From positions 3,348,001 to 3,412,000 of the forward strand of contig OZ017798.1 in assembly GCA_963969395.1 (NCBI GenBank): a stretch of 64,000 nucleotides of DNA. The letters run 5' to 3'. The notes under the pieces are model-generated. The model saw only the letters and a program-made list of their open reading frames with translations, ran no database searches and was not told where the DNA came from. The position numbers and the translations under genes are program-made. Position 1 is the first letter of the stretch; the number at the start of each line of letters is the position of its first letter. This DNA is from Pseudoscleropodium purum (Eukaryota; Streptophyta; Bryopsida; Hypnales; Brachytheciaceae). Positions 25,001 to 35,660 of the stretch are shown here, in pieces.

Positions 25001-25308
25001 CCCGAGTGACTACAGTGGACTGTTGCGGGCCAAGAAACAAGCAAATCCATGTAAATCGAGAGCTCCTCGGCATCCAACGAGAAAGACTGAGAGATTGAAA
25101 TGATACTGAAGAATCTACCTATTTAACAATGAAAGAAACGTACGAGCTTACAGAGCACGATGCCAGACAGCGCCGAGCCAAACCATAGTACAGGTTCCCC
25201 AACAGCACTCCATTCCCCTAATAGCCTGTCCATGTCATCATGAAATGGAACTGCTCTTTCTAGAGTCATCGTATTCGTTACCGGGTTGATGAAACCTGGG
25301 ATCATCAT
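22075..25308 (-). CDS. TLC-domain membrane protein, TLCD4/TMEM56-like (8 exons, 286 aa)
   Basis: Eight coding exons can be joined in frame with GT/AG introns: 25308-25144, 24871-24783, 23853-23715, 23558-23484, 23277-23156, 22940-22865, 22621-22562 and 22209-22075 (stop TAG at 22077-22075). The product is 286 residues, close to the length of plant TLC proteins of the At1g31300 kind. Key blocks are CKLVYDVSKALCPVVFPGY, EKVEWNNRSFSTAHALVSS, YGPVIFRSSILSQIGLG, GYFIVDIAMIVAFYPILGGYE, the TLC His pair in IIHHLVSMISL, LLSELTTPFINLRWYLNALG and FLYCYYHLYTHFDQ. Several hydrophobic segments fit a multi-pass membrane protein of the ER or endosomes. TRAM/LAG1/CLN8 homology suggests lipid handling, but TLCD4's exact reaction is not settled. 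The start is the first of two ATGs (25308 or 25305). Its leader (25380-25830) is duplicated in front of the macro gene. The gene looks intact. Confidence 0.92.
22692..22760. repeat. 32-bp perfect tandem duplication in a TLC intron
   Basis: The unit TCACAGATGACAAGAGAAAA plus ATTACTTTGATCA occurs at 22692-22723 and again at 22724-22755, followed by TCACA. It lies in the intron between exons 6 and 7, and the copies are identical, so the event is recent. Confidence 0.9.
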
Positions 25309-25379
25309 TGCTCTAAATTTCGATGCGGGTGCTGCTTCAGTTCAGTATATGTACGTGGTTTAAGAAAGTCTTTAACGAG

Positions 25380-25830
25380 CAACCTAAAGCATAGCTTCAC
25401 CACATCTAATCACGGCAAAGGAACATTGATAAACACAGAAAGAAGAAGAGAAGTCCGCCGTACCTAGAAATTCGACATCTACTCACGCCAAAGATCATCA
25501 CTAAACACACAAAACACAAAAAGCACAGAAAGCATAAAAAGAAGAAGCAAAGTCTGCCGTACCTAGAGATTAGACTCCTGCAGATGATACAACAAAGCCC
25601 GAGCTTGAGCAAAATCGGTGCAAGCAAACCTCATGGGCTCACGGCAGCTCGCAAAGCTCTCCTTCACACTTCGCAATAAACACGCAGTCGTCCTGCACCA
25701 TGGAAACGAGCTCCTGATCACTTCCGCCTAGAGACGAAACGGGCAAGACGGGTTTGCAATGAGTTTCAAACCCTAAGATTTACGGATTATGCACCAATTC
25801 TGCGACATGGAGCACACAAATGCAGATTGC
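25380..25830 (-). promoter_or_regulatory. promoter / 5' leader of the TLC gene (copy 1 of a duplicated block)
   Basis: Read on the minus strand, this block runs from TGCATTTGTGTG through AATCTTAGGGTTTGAAACTC (telo-box, 25785-25766) to GTGGTGAAGCTATG and GCTCGTTAAAGA. It ends about 70 bp before the TLC start codon, so it should hold the transcription start and most of the 5' UTR. A possible leader intron donor CTCTAG/GTACGG lies at about 25563-25558, and a related CTAG/GTACGGCGG occurs about 100 bp further on. A 20-codon upstream ORF (25701-25639) starts MVQDDCVF and ends CELP. The whole block is repeated at about 37508-37975 in the opposite orientation with high identity. Confidence 0.75.
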
Positions 25831-25921
25831 TGAAACAAATCCAAGCTCCTCCGTTAACCCTAATTGGCAATCCTCGCAGCTCTCTGCACAGCAACGACAC
25901 ATGTGTGCTGAGAGAGAACGA

Positions 25922-25975
25922 AGGTATACCAGCCCATTACAGGCAAACTACCCATCACAGACACCTAGGGAATTG
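25922..25975 (+). repeat. decayed terminal repeat of the TA-flanked element family
   Basis: AGGTATACCAGCCCATTACA followed by GGCAAACTACCCATCACAGA and CACCTAGGGAA aligns over about 50 bases with the end at 20453. It lies just upstream of the TLC promoter block and in the same orientation as the 20453 copy. Confidence 0.6.
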
Positions 25976-27519
25976 ATCCAGCAACGTCTTGCACCACTGA
26001 CATGACGAATTTATTTTTCCAATGAATGAGTTGTTGGGGATTTTTTGAAATAAAAGAAACAACGAATGAGCTTTGGGCTGCAATAGTGAGTTGGTTGAGT
26101 TAGTCGTCACAATCAATGTCTTGGAAGACGATGATGAGCTACCCATTTTTTTTTACTATTTGAAAAAGTGCCAAGATGGCAATCACTTAAAATTTAGTGA
26201 AGCATTGTATTTCTACATTCATCCATCTTTTGAATCCAAATACTCTTTTTATGCACTTTTTCATCCCACTCTAGCAACTTCATCCACATTTTTAATAGAT
26301 TTGACAATTTTCAGGTGAAAAAAGATTACTTCTATTTAGCGAAAAGTAGAAATTTATTTTGAAATGGTGCAATCTGACCCTATGGTGCCCAAGAAAAAAG
26401 GGTTGGTGATGAGTGATTAGTAACTTTGACAAAAACTTCCATCTTTTGAGTGTAAATTCATCACAATGAGTGATTTTGTTTGAAGGACGTTAAACCCTAC
26501 CTACAAAATGGGCCTCACAAGTTAGATTTACCCTAGGGGAAAATACAAGAATTTTTTTATTTTTTATATAAATCTTTTTTGCAAATTTTGAATTCATATT
26601 TACAATCAGAGACTTCATATATGTTGTAGGGAGGTCTAGAACATACCCTAGCCACATGTCTCAAAATAGGATTTTTTTTTCTTTTACTTTTATCTAGGAG
26701 AACCCAAAAATTACCATGTTGGGCGCACTTTGTAGGTAGGATTTAGTATCTTGTATTTTGTTTAAGCCTTCATGTTGAAACTATGTCAAGAAATATTGTA
26801 ACTACGTTAGGTGAGTAAGATTTTCATTATGAATATACTTTTTGTTGGTTTTGAGCTATTACAAAGACTCCATTGGCAGGACCAATCTAATAGCACACTT
26901 CAAAAATTCATAATAAATTCATACTTTGTCAAAAAAATAAAATTTCAATTGTTCTCCCTATTTTTCATATTTTTCTTTATGTGCAATCCTGTTTAATAAA
27001 TTTTCAACAATGCCAATAGGACAAACTAGTCATTCCGCTTAGTGGTAGACTACAATTGTTGCACCATTTGCAACAATGCCCTACCTCTTTGTGCAGAAGA
27101 AACATGGTATTTGTTTAGTTTGTCAAAAATTGAATGAATGATAAATTAAAGAGGACTTCCAAAATTTGGATGAATAAATGTACAAATGATTATGTCACCA
27201 TCCCAAATGATTGAAATTGTAATCATGGTGGTTTTAGACAATGTGCATTTAATATAATAATAGATTCTACAAAAGAAAAGAAAAGAGAAGCTCTAACACA
27301 AATTTAATTCACTTTTGATGGTAAGATCCTTTCTAAAAACTTTGTAGATTTTCTTTATATTTGTGTAAACATTTATTATTTAATTTTAAACTCATCACAT
27401 TGGTTCTAAGAGAAGGTTATTTTTTTTAAATTATAGCATTTCTTGGGATGAATGAGAAGCTATTTGGACAAAACATTGTTCGAAAATATTCTTTTAGCTA
27501 CTTAACCCCTCACCACCAC
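25976..27519 (+). other. AT-rich element body; no gene recognised
   Basis: An 81-codon frame at 26073-26318 is open but unrecognised. The segment 26780-26940 matches 20705-20880. At 27000-27035 the reverse complement (GAATGACTAGTTTGTCCTAT) matches GAATGGCTGATTTGTCCTAT at 33970-33989, next to another element end. Together these suggest interrupted interiors of one element family. Confidence 0.45.
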
Positions 27520-28100
27520 AAGTCCAAACCCAGGTTGTCGAAGCCCACAATAGATCAGCTAAAGCAAATTGCATTGCCAATGGTTCCCGAAGAGCATCAG
27601 CATCTCATCGTTGAGATTGTCAATTGACCGATGGATGTGTACAATTAATGTGTTCGATCTCAATTTTATACAATGGCTTTTGAGATTCTAACATTTGATC
27701 TCAATTTTCTATTGATGTTTTTGCCTGTTTCTTGCCTCTTTTGGTTATGGCAGATAAAAATTTCAATACGAGAATTCAAATTTTTTTGGATGAGATTTCC
27801 TGGGGAGGGTGGCATGATAAACTTGAAAGTCCTCGGAGATTTGTATGTTAGGATTGTCTACTTTCTCGTCTCAATTTGAGATTGAAGCATGCTAGCTCTA
27901 TTGCTGGTGATTGGTTGACCTGCAGTTCAATGTTCTTTGAGCGGGGATAGCAGGTTGCAAGGATTTCATGATCCAGGGACACTCGGCAATTGAGAAGGTT
28001 GTGTTGCTTCTTTACTTGCCGCGGACCCCATAGGACGTGAACAACAAAAGTATCTAAGTTGTAAACGAAGTGGTTCCATGTACAAATTTGAATTATCAAG
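27520..28100 (+). pseudogene. coding remnant of unknown family
   Basis: Two plus-strand blocks look coding. One at about 27538-27635 reads PTIDQLKQIALPMVPEEHQH then LIVEIVN. After a possible splice acceptor (TTATGGCAG, ending about 27751), a second block reads DKNFNTRIQIFLDEISWGGW then HDKLESPRRF, LSRLNLRLKHASSIAGDWL and SRDTRQLRRLCC up to about 28010. Single stops interrupt both. I do not recognise the protein. The regular amino-acid composition and the low stop density suggest either a decayed host gene fragment or an element ORF. Confidence 0.35.
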
Positions 28101-29340
28101 CAACACGCACTAAAGTGGGCTCCGACTACCTATCGACATCAACGAGGCGGTTCACAAATCTTTTTTCATTGAAAACTTTGAATACATATACATCTGTTGG
28201 GAGGCGTGTACCAAGCCATAGCATGATTTCATATACTAAGTGAACTTTAGCAACTGAAATTTGACAAATTAAAAAAAAAAAAGTGCAAATGCCTCAAATT
28301 AGTGGTCACCAAAAGTAAAGTGCATGGGACATGTAGGAGGCCTTCTCGGTAGTTACGACCCAAGACTATGCTCTGTGGCGACCTCCATTGCAAGTAACGC
28401 TACCTGGTGACCTGGTCATGTTTGTCAGAACTAACCACGCTACAAAACACACATACATCCTTAATTCACGAACTTGCACGAAGAGCCTAGAACTTAGTCC
28501 CATGAATCTTGTCAAAGTAGGGTTTTGTACACATGAATATGTTTCCACACGCTTCATACATGCGGGACTATATTTTCAACGAAGCTAGTATATGAGCATG
28601 AAGTTGGAGTGTGAAGCACAAAGTGTAGAATTCAAGCGTGGAGCATTGATTTAGGGCCCCATTTAAAAAATTTTAGTGTGAATTTTCTTTTAGGCTTTTT
28701 TTTTTGGGGGGGGGGAGGTGGGATTTTTTTGGTAGGTTTAAGGGGGATTGGATAATTGCCTTGAGAATTTGGCTTTCCCTTTTTAGCATATTCTTTATAA
28801 ATAAGCATACTTAAGGTTTAGAAAAAAATTTATATGAATTTTGGAATGAACAATTGTTCTTCTAAACATATTCTTTCTTTGTGAATTTGAAGATCTGCTT
28901 CAAAACCTATAACCGCAATATAATAATGAATGTGTCATTGACTGTTCAAAGGAACCATTTTGGTTTAAAAGGTGGTTTTAGATTCAAAGGTTGTCCTACT
29001 ATTTGCATTACTTGATTTCAAAATGGGTAAGGTGAAGGCACTAGATCCGATTCAATGTATGCTCTAGGTTTAGAGTGGCATTCACTTAATATCAATATGA
29101 CCATGCTACTGTGAACAATGAATCATTACAAGCATATATAGATCATATTACAAAATTGACGAAAGACAATCACATATGGTAGTACAATACGCATGGGACA
29201 AATGAAAGTTGAAATCCAGTAGTAGACCTTTAGTCTCACTACAATTCTTAAATGAATAGGCATCAGAAAACACCACTTGAAGGTATTGAGCACAATGTCA
29301 ATACCAATTTTGTGGACTAATGGTTTAGGGCTAATTCAAT
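28101..29340. other. no gene recognised
   Basis: Mixed AT-rich sequence with a T/G homopolymer tract at about 28693-28725 (a T run followed by a G run). Short frames at 28366-28588 overlap on both strands and show no motif. Confidence 0.5.
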
Positions 29341-30050
29341 TTAAAGCTTCAAGATACCACCTTCAAAAAGATGCTTGACTTCATTGAAGCTAAAATTTGG
29401 GGCATGAATAAAAAGATCAACTTTTGCATCTAGTTGGTAGACTCTAATGAACAAAAAGTACAAGTGCTTGCAATTTGCCCATTGCCTTCTTTTTCCTAGA
29501 GCTTTTAGTGACATCTCTTTGAAATACAGGCAAGTGTAATAAGGAAATGTATCTATTGTGACCATATACTATTCAATATTCAAGGTTGTACTTGAATCTA
29601 GGGTGATAATGCATCCTAAGTCAGGATGTGGTACCATGGTTATTTCATAAACTGTTGCCTTTAATGTCATGGATGAAGCCCAATTGTTAATTTGTTTTGT
29701 TGTAGGTGATTTTGGATTCTAGCGAACCTTCCTGCTTGACCGTATATCCAAATGTTCTACAGCAGAGTGTGGAACTTCAAAGCCTAAAACATCAACTGAT
29801 GCATTATGATTTCCAAATAGTATGCGTGGGGAGATTTCAACACGTGGTAGAAGACGGAAGCCCGAGTTCTGAAAATTAGAAATCTTTTTCGGAATAAGAC
29901 TAGTTCTAACTTTGACTAGCCAAATCTTGGGAACACTGGATATAAAAATAACCCATTTTTGTTTAGAACCATGCATGCAACGTGAAATGTTGTTGTTGCA
30001 AAAGAAGAATTGCATTGTCTCAATTTTATTCTTCCTATAATTGTCCATGT
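29341..30050 (-). pseudogene. element-derived coding remnant with a SWIM-like Cys/His stretch
   Basis: Two minus-strand frames (29565-29341 and 30048-29719) are open but short. The first contains RRQWANCKHLYFLFIRVY, which resembles the WxxCKHLYF core of SWIM zinc fingers found in MULE-related and other element proteins, then FIHAPNFSFNEVKHLFEGG. The second contains SVDVLGFEVPHSAVEHLD. The link between the two and their family are inference. On the plus strand at about 30485-30580 a CKVCDKIPRLRTGK stretch with a following HKLNHP resembles a BED-type zinc-finger fragment. Confidence 0.3.
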
Positions 30051-30799
30051 TGCTAGTGTATGTAGGTGCAACAGTTGCTTTTACTTCCTAGTATTAACTT
30101 CGCAATGCACTTTTTTTTAATGACAGTTTGTAATGCAAAATAGATATTTGGAAATGTCTTATTCAAACCGACAATGTGCCATTGACTTTCGTCACAAACT
30201 ATTTTTTGAAAGTTTTTCACTTAAGAAGGTTGTACTTTGGAGGCAATTAATCATGAGATACGTTGTCGTATTGAAAGTATTTGCCTCGAAAAATTACAGA
30301 AATTTTGGTTGTGATTAGAAATGGTTTGAAAATGAAAGAAGTCGTAAAATGATAAAAAAAACAGAAAACTCGTCACTCGCAGATTCACTTTATTTCGAAC
30401 TTGAACATCAAATCTTCTAAATTGCCGTCAAACTGCTACCTGTTGACCTATCTTGTATTAGTTGGCTCTAAATGGGTGTAAAGTGTAAGGTGTGTGATAA
30501 GATCCCACGGCTTCGAACGGGTAAAACGGGACAATCAAATCACAAGTTGAACCATCCAAAAGATTGGCTTCTAAATTTTCAAACTCCCGGTAACCAACTT
30601 TAAGAACCAAGCTTTACTATAAGAATAAGCAAGTTTCGACTATGTAGGCTATTAACTCCACTTCGTCATCCAGTTTCAACCATATCGGCAATTAACTTCA
30701 TTTTGTTACTTACGACATAAAATAAAGCTAGTGTTGGTGTAATCCAAGCCGCCCGCAACAACAAATTTTACAAAGCTACAAGCTACACACACACATACA
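30051..30799. other. no gene recognised apart from a possible zinc-finger scrap
   Basis: The stretch at 30485-30580 can be read as one Cys2-His-like unit. Otherwise it is AT-rich with no repeats that I can name. Confidence 0.35.
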
Positions 30800-31340
30800 C
30801 AAGTCTTCAAAAATTCTTCCAATCTCCAACTTCAATCTTCAATTTTCAAATTGAATTTTGGATGAGTGCCGCCATTGTTTCACAATTTCAAATAAAGTGA
30901 GTGATAAATTTTTGAAAAGCTAACACAAACTTTTATTTCTCCTCCAAATTTTAAGTAATTCTAAAATTCTATTCAATTTCTATGGCTATCCAAAGTTTTG
31001 GTCTTGAGAAAAGAAGGATAGTAGACCCTTTTTTTATTTCCACACTCACAATTCACTTATACAAACTTCAAATAGAATGAATGATATTTTTATGAAAAGC
31101 TAACACAATTTTCTACATTCTCTTCAAATTTCATTGCAAACCAAGAATCTATCTGTTTTTTATGGTTGGTTGAAATCTCTGTCTTTTAATTTTGAAGGCA
31201 ACAAACGTCCCTCCACTCAAATAAGCATAATTTCTAATTCACAACTTCAAATCAAGTAAGTGAAATCAATTTAAAAATTACACATTATGATATACAACTC
31301 CTGCAAATTTTATTTCAAACTTCTTTAAACTCACAACATA
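30800..31340 (+). repeat. three degenerate tandem units of roughly 190-210 bp
   Basis: The phrases ACTTCAAAT--A-TGA-TGA, AAAGCTAACACAA and CTCC/TTC-AAATTT recur at about 30880-30960, 31065-31135 and 31245-31315. Units are strongly diverged and have no coding frame. Confidence 0.45.
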
Positions 31341-33030
31341 ATGAGCCTTTAAACATTCAAATCTTTTCTAAATTCACAACGGGAGAAAAGATGAATAGTG
31401 TCCACCTTTTTCTCCACTTTATCTTCACTTTAACCACATAAACAAGTGAGGTCAGCCCTTAATTCACTCCTAAAGCTACAACATCAATAATTGAACATTT
31501 ATTTGGCCCACAACTATCTCTATATCTTTATCCTTGAAAGAAATTCACTTCAAGTTCACCTAAAAGGCAAACTATTTGAATATTTCCTTCATATTACTTT
31601 ATAAATACAAGATTATTGTAAGAAATCACTCCAACTGTAGAATGAAGAACTAAAAACTTAATATACATCTAATAGAGGTAAAAAACTAGAGCTCCAATTA
31701 AAATATCACTCTATTTATAAAAATTTGAGAATGCATTTGATGGTAGCAACTACATAATTAACACGATTTGTTTTAGTTAAAGGACTGATTCACCCTTCTA
31801 ACCATCATTGGTAACTACGACACCCTTTGATAGGCTTCATCATGCAATAATATTACTCATCATTTAAACTTTCACAAAAAAATTTCAAATATGACTTCAC
31901 GATTGTCAGGCTCAACACATTCAACCTACAACAAAATCATCAATGTCCAAGCATCACGTTGAAGATGATTGTACCATTGTTTCTTCATGCAAGGTTGTTT
32001 CAGCAGTCAAAATGGTCCAACTTTGTCTTCTGATCGCCCATGTAGCAATGAAAAACTCAATGGCAATTGTGGTTGATTCGGCAATTGTGATAAAAAAAAT
32101 TCAAACTCACACTCTGGTTGAGATTTTTTATCTTAAAACTAAAAAAAACCTTCAAATTCGACATAGTATAATTTAAATAAAAAAAAAAAAAAAAATAATT
32201 TCAAATGAGATGAAGCTTTCAAGTAAATCCTTTTTAAATAGTTGTTTATAACGGTAGATAAAAGATGGCACTTTGAAGCCACCTCAAATGATGTCATTTT
32301 CTTTGTAATGTTATAAATATTCAAACCTATTTTAAAAATGTGAATATACATATTCTACATAATGTGTGCATTTGCAGCACAACAACGTATATATCTATTT
32401 TAATGAACTGTATCCAACATTTTCTAGATACATGTATTATTTCCCCTTTATCTTCTAAATCAAAACCACTGAATTCCCATCTTCTAAAAAAAATATTGAA
32501 TTAATCAATTAAATTTCAGATTCAAAGTAAATGTTATTAGTTTGTACCTTGAAGGCAAGAATCTAGTAATTGCAATAGAAGTGAGCTCCACATACATCTC
32601 TTGGTACCAAAAGTGGTTATAAGAAATGAATTCTTCTTGCAAGAGTGTAACAATTAGTTTTTTGAATCTTCAATATGTTATTTTAAAATATGATGTAAGG
32701 AAACGGATCATATACATGGCTAAAGATTGAAAGTGGGCAAGAATGTATTCTATCCTTCAGATTATGCATCTAATTTAAAAAAAATAATTCTTTGTCTACG
32801 TGTTTAATAATAGGTTGAGAATAGAAGTCGTAAAACATCTAGAGGCATGAAAAGGTCTCGGTACTAAGAGAGGTCACAAACATGTGTTGTTCTAACAAAT
32901 AAATATTCCATTTTTAAAAATATTTGATTTTTTAAACCCTTATTGATTATAGGGAAGGTTATCTACGGTTATAGGTCCAACTCCTGGAGATTACCAAGTT
33001 TATACGACTTGCTTTCACCATTTTGGGTCC
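31341..33030. other. AT-rich, no gene recognised
   Basis: A 77-codon frame at 31943-32176 and others are open by chance in sequence of this composition. A poly(A) tract lies at 32180-32196. There is nothing I can assign. Confidence 0.5.
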
Positions 33031-33039
33031 CTCTAAACT

Positions 33040-33195
33040 TTCACCTACTTTTTAATGAACTTTTCATCCAACCTTTACATCCATTAACTTTTTATCAACT
33101 TTTGATCCAATTCTTCATCCAACTTTTGATCTAACTTTTCATCAACTTCTCATTCAAATTTTCATCAAATTTTGACCCTAATTTTCATCAAATAT
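33040..33195 (+). repeat. short degenerate tandem repeat, AACTTTTCATC type
   Basis: Units of about 14-17 bp (AACTTTTGATCC, AACTTTTCATCA, AATTTTCATCAAA) recur about ten times. The repeated Leu/Ile/Phe/His translation seen here is a product of the repeat. Confidence 0.75.
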
Positions 33196-33453
33196 TCTAA
33201 CAATAAAATTTTTACTCCTTTTTTTTAATCCTAGATCACTACTCCCTGCTCACCAATCCCTACTTCCTACACATATACCAACATTCTCCATTGTTTCTTT
33301 TTGTAACATCAACAACGCTTATGTAGTCCTCTTGGGTGTTGAGTCGAAATATGCAAAGCATGCGGATGGATATTATGGAGTGTGCATGTGTGAGCTTTAG
33401 CTATCAAGGGCACCACCAAGGCCCTCGCTACTACCAAGTAGAATTCATTGGTT

Positions 33454-33944
33454 TCATACTCTTGCTAGGAACGCCAGAACAATAGTGACGATATAGCACC
33501 CAAGAATTTTGCAACGAAGAATCAACACTAAAAAAAATGATTTGTGCCACCACTTCTTCGAGTGAAACCATATTGTGTAATCTCTACACATTTGATCTAT
33601 GAGGTTGACCCCCCGCATACGTTTTTTGTACTTTTGTTGTTGTAGGATGGAGTTCATTACTTCCCATTTCCCCTGTGACCACTGCATTGTAATTGCATGA
33701 CCAACCAGATCTGCACTCATGCTCAAAAAAGACACTGATTTTGAATCATACCACATACAAGCGACCATTCGTCGACTAGAGTGCATTTGCCAAAAGAAAC
33801 TCGTTTTGGGATGAGCACCCTTTGGCATTGCATTGAGCATTGAAGGGAACCCAATGTGTTGTCCTTTCATTGTGCCATTGGCAAAAATGCCTCAATCAAG
33901 TAAACCATGAAATAGTTGATGAGATGTGAAGAAGTTGTCACATA
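33454..33944 (-). pseudogene. piggyBac-like transposase relic, 3' half, inverted relative to the 5' half
   Basis: Read on the minus strand from 33944, the frame starts TAT GTG ACA / TGT GAC AAC and gives CDNFFTSHQLFHGLL, a stop, GIFANGTMKGQHIGFPS, then PKTSFFWQMHSSRRMVACMW and DSKSVSFLSMSADL. The piggyBac C-terminal motif follows: KYKKRMRGVNLIDQM, then IWFHSKKWWHKSFFLVLIL. Relative to the transposase it begins exactly where the copy at 19.4-20.45 kb stops. Its upstream boundary is a TA dinucleotide (33943-33944) followed by the AGGTAAAC terminal repeat. Only one or two stops occur, so decay is modest. It lacks the N-terminal half and the first catalytic Asp. Confidence 0.82.
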
Positions 33945-33968
33945 AGGTAAACCTGCCTATGACAGGCA
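33945..33968 (+). repeat. terminal repeat of the TA-flanked element, other end
   Basis: AGGTAAACC followed by TGCCTATGACAGGCA is identical to 20453-20476 except for one base. It abuts TA (33943-33944), beyond which the inverted piggyBac half begins. The sequence after it (AGAATGGCTGATTTGTCC) differs from that at 20477 but matches the reverse complement of 27000-27035. Confidence 0.7.
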
Positions 33969-34109
33969 GAATGGCTGATTTGTCCTATTGCCATTAACAA
34001 AAAAAAATCTGATTTTTTTTTATATAAAGATAAATGTGAGAAATGAAGGAAGCAACTAGAATTTCATAGTATGTTGTTAGCACATACAATTATTTAAAGG
34101 TATTTATAA

Positions 34110-34345
34110 CATATGAACCTATAATATAGGTGCACTATAACATAAAAAGAGTCTATAACATAGGTTTTTATAACATAAACATCTATAACTATAGGAGGTG
34201 TTTATAATATAGACTCCTAGGCTCACAAATTCTATTATCATATGCTAGCACTCTTCTAAATGAAGCTATATTTTATGGGGAGTGCTAGCATATGAACATA
34301 GAATCTATGAGCCTAAGAGTCTAAACTATAGATGCCTTCCATTGT
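34110..34345 (+). repeat. CTATAACATAGG repeats passing into a foldback
   Basis: From 34110 to 34210 the words TATAACATA and CTATAACATAGG recur. Then 34211-34253 (AGACTCCTAGGCTC ... CATATGCTAGCACTC) and 34280-34322 are inverted repeats of about 43 bases with a 26-base loop. The outer sequences (ATAGGAGGTG and GATGCCTTCC) continue the pairing weakly. The CTAGGCTCACA end matches 14320-14470 in inverse orientation. This is probably a foldback or MITE-type element. Confidence 0.6.
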
Positions 34346-34354
34346 TACTAGCAC

Positions 34355-35660
34355 TCTCAAAAGAAATTTCAAACTCAAATTGGGCATTTTTCTTGTTTAC
34401 TAATTTATTTTCACCTTTTTGCAATATATTTATTAAAATCAATTTTGTGGGTTCTAATAGAAATTCTTATGTTAATAGACATTATGTAGTCTCATTTTCT
34501 AAAATACCAATATTGAAACTTTTCTATGATTTAAAAAACAAATTGAGCTAAAAAATGATTGTTGACAATATAGCCATAGAGTTGGCATAAGGTTTTTAAT
34601 AAGGGAACACTTTGAAGATTCACAATGTGGACCACAAAAAATATAGGAGGTGTGGAGGAATAAATTCACAATCCAAGAGATAATTATTGTGATTGTAAGT
34701 TTTGAGAATTTATTCAATGTTAGCTTTTTATGGTTTGGAAGCATTTAAATTCAATATTTTAAATTTATTCTTACTAAATTTAAATAGAATACTCATGTGC
34801 ATTTAAATCTTTTTCTAGTAGCAATAAGATTTAGAAAAATTAGGTAACTTAAGAGTAAAACATATTCAAGTGCTAATATGATGCTTTGAAAGAATGATCA
34901 TTACGTGTATTGAGTGTGATGTATTTTGTATTGTATTGTGTTCCAATATAATAATAGTCAACCTCAAAGAAGCTTACAATTAACTTCTAATCCCTTTTTT
35001 TTCAAAATTGTTTAGAAATCTTGTTTTGGATTCTTTTTGTTAATGTTGGTCTTTAATCCCTATAGTCTCATATATCCCATTAGAGGACACTTGATGATTC
35101 AAGTAGGTTCCTATAATCTCAATTTAAAACATAATTTTTTGAATTTCTTTTCAAAATAAGAAAATAAATTAACATTTTAGGAATAGAATTTTTATTTCAA
35201 TCAATTCCCAAGAGAAAATGTTATGCTTTATATAGCTCAAAATAGTCAAGAATGGATAACAAAAAAAAATCTAAAAAATTTGAAATAATTCTTTTGATTT
35301 ATTTTTATAGATTATGTTTTTGTCTATATAGCAAGATTTGATTTATTCCATTTGTTGCACTAATGAAAAGGTATAGAGCATCTTGTTCTACAATCAATCT
35401 AAACATCTTCTTAAGATTTGAAATGACCCTAAACTATCCTAGGTGATAGTAGGTGATAGGGACTTCTATTGAAATCCATAAGGTTGGGGGCTCTTCATGC
35501 TAGTATACAAGGAGTTGTTGTTTGTCCCTCCACTTGTTCCTAATGAAGATTAGGTCCATGGTTTGCTACGGTTGTGTCAGATCTACCCTAGTTGCAACCC
35601 TTGAAGGCTGTATGTTTTTAAAAAAAAAAAAACATCTTCTTAAAAAAGTAATATATTGAA
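34355..35660 (+). repeat. dispersed repeat family, copy B
   Basis: Same-orientation relative of copy A (15925-17010). It shares TTTAATCCCTATAGTC, ATTTGAAATAATTCTTTTGA and GAGCATCTTGTT. It is interrupted at 35415-35629 by a poly(A) insertion. Downstream, 35700-35880 matches copy D in inverted orientation (51180-51350). Confidence 0.7.
35415..35629 (+). mobile_element. poly(A)-tailed retroposon insertion (SINE-like or truncated LINE) with 14-bp target duplication
   Basis: A 215-bp segment ending in TTTTTAAAAAAAAAAA is flanked by direct repeats AAACATCTTCTTAA at 35401-35414 and 35630-35643. Copy C of the host repeat has the uninterrupted site at about 41478-41500 (CAACATCTTCTTGAAAAAAG). A perfect 14-bp duplication plus a 3' poly(A) tract is the hallmark of LINE-machinery retroposition. 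The body has no frame. I see no clear pol III B box, so a SINE and a 5'-truncated LINE cannot be told apart here. Confidence 0.75.
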
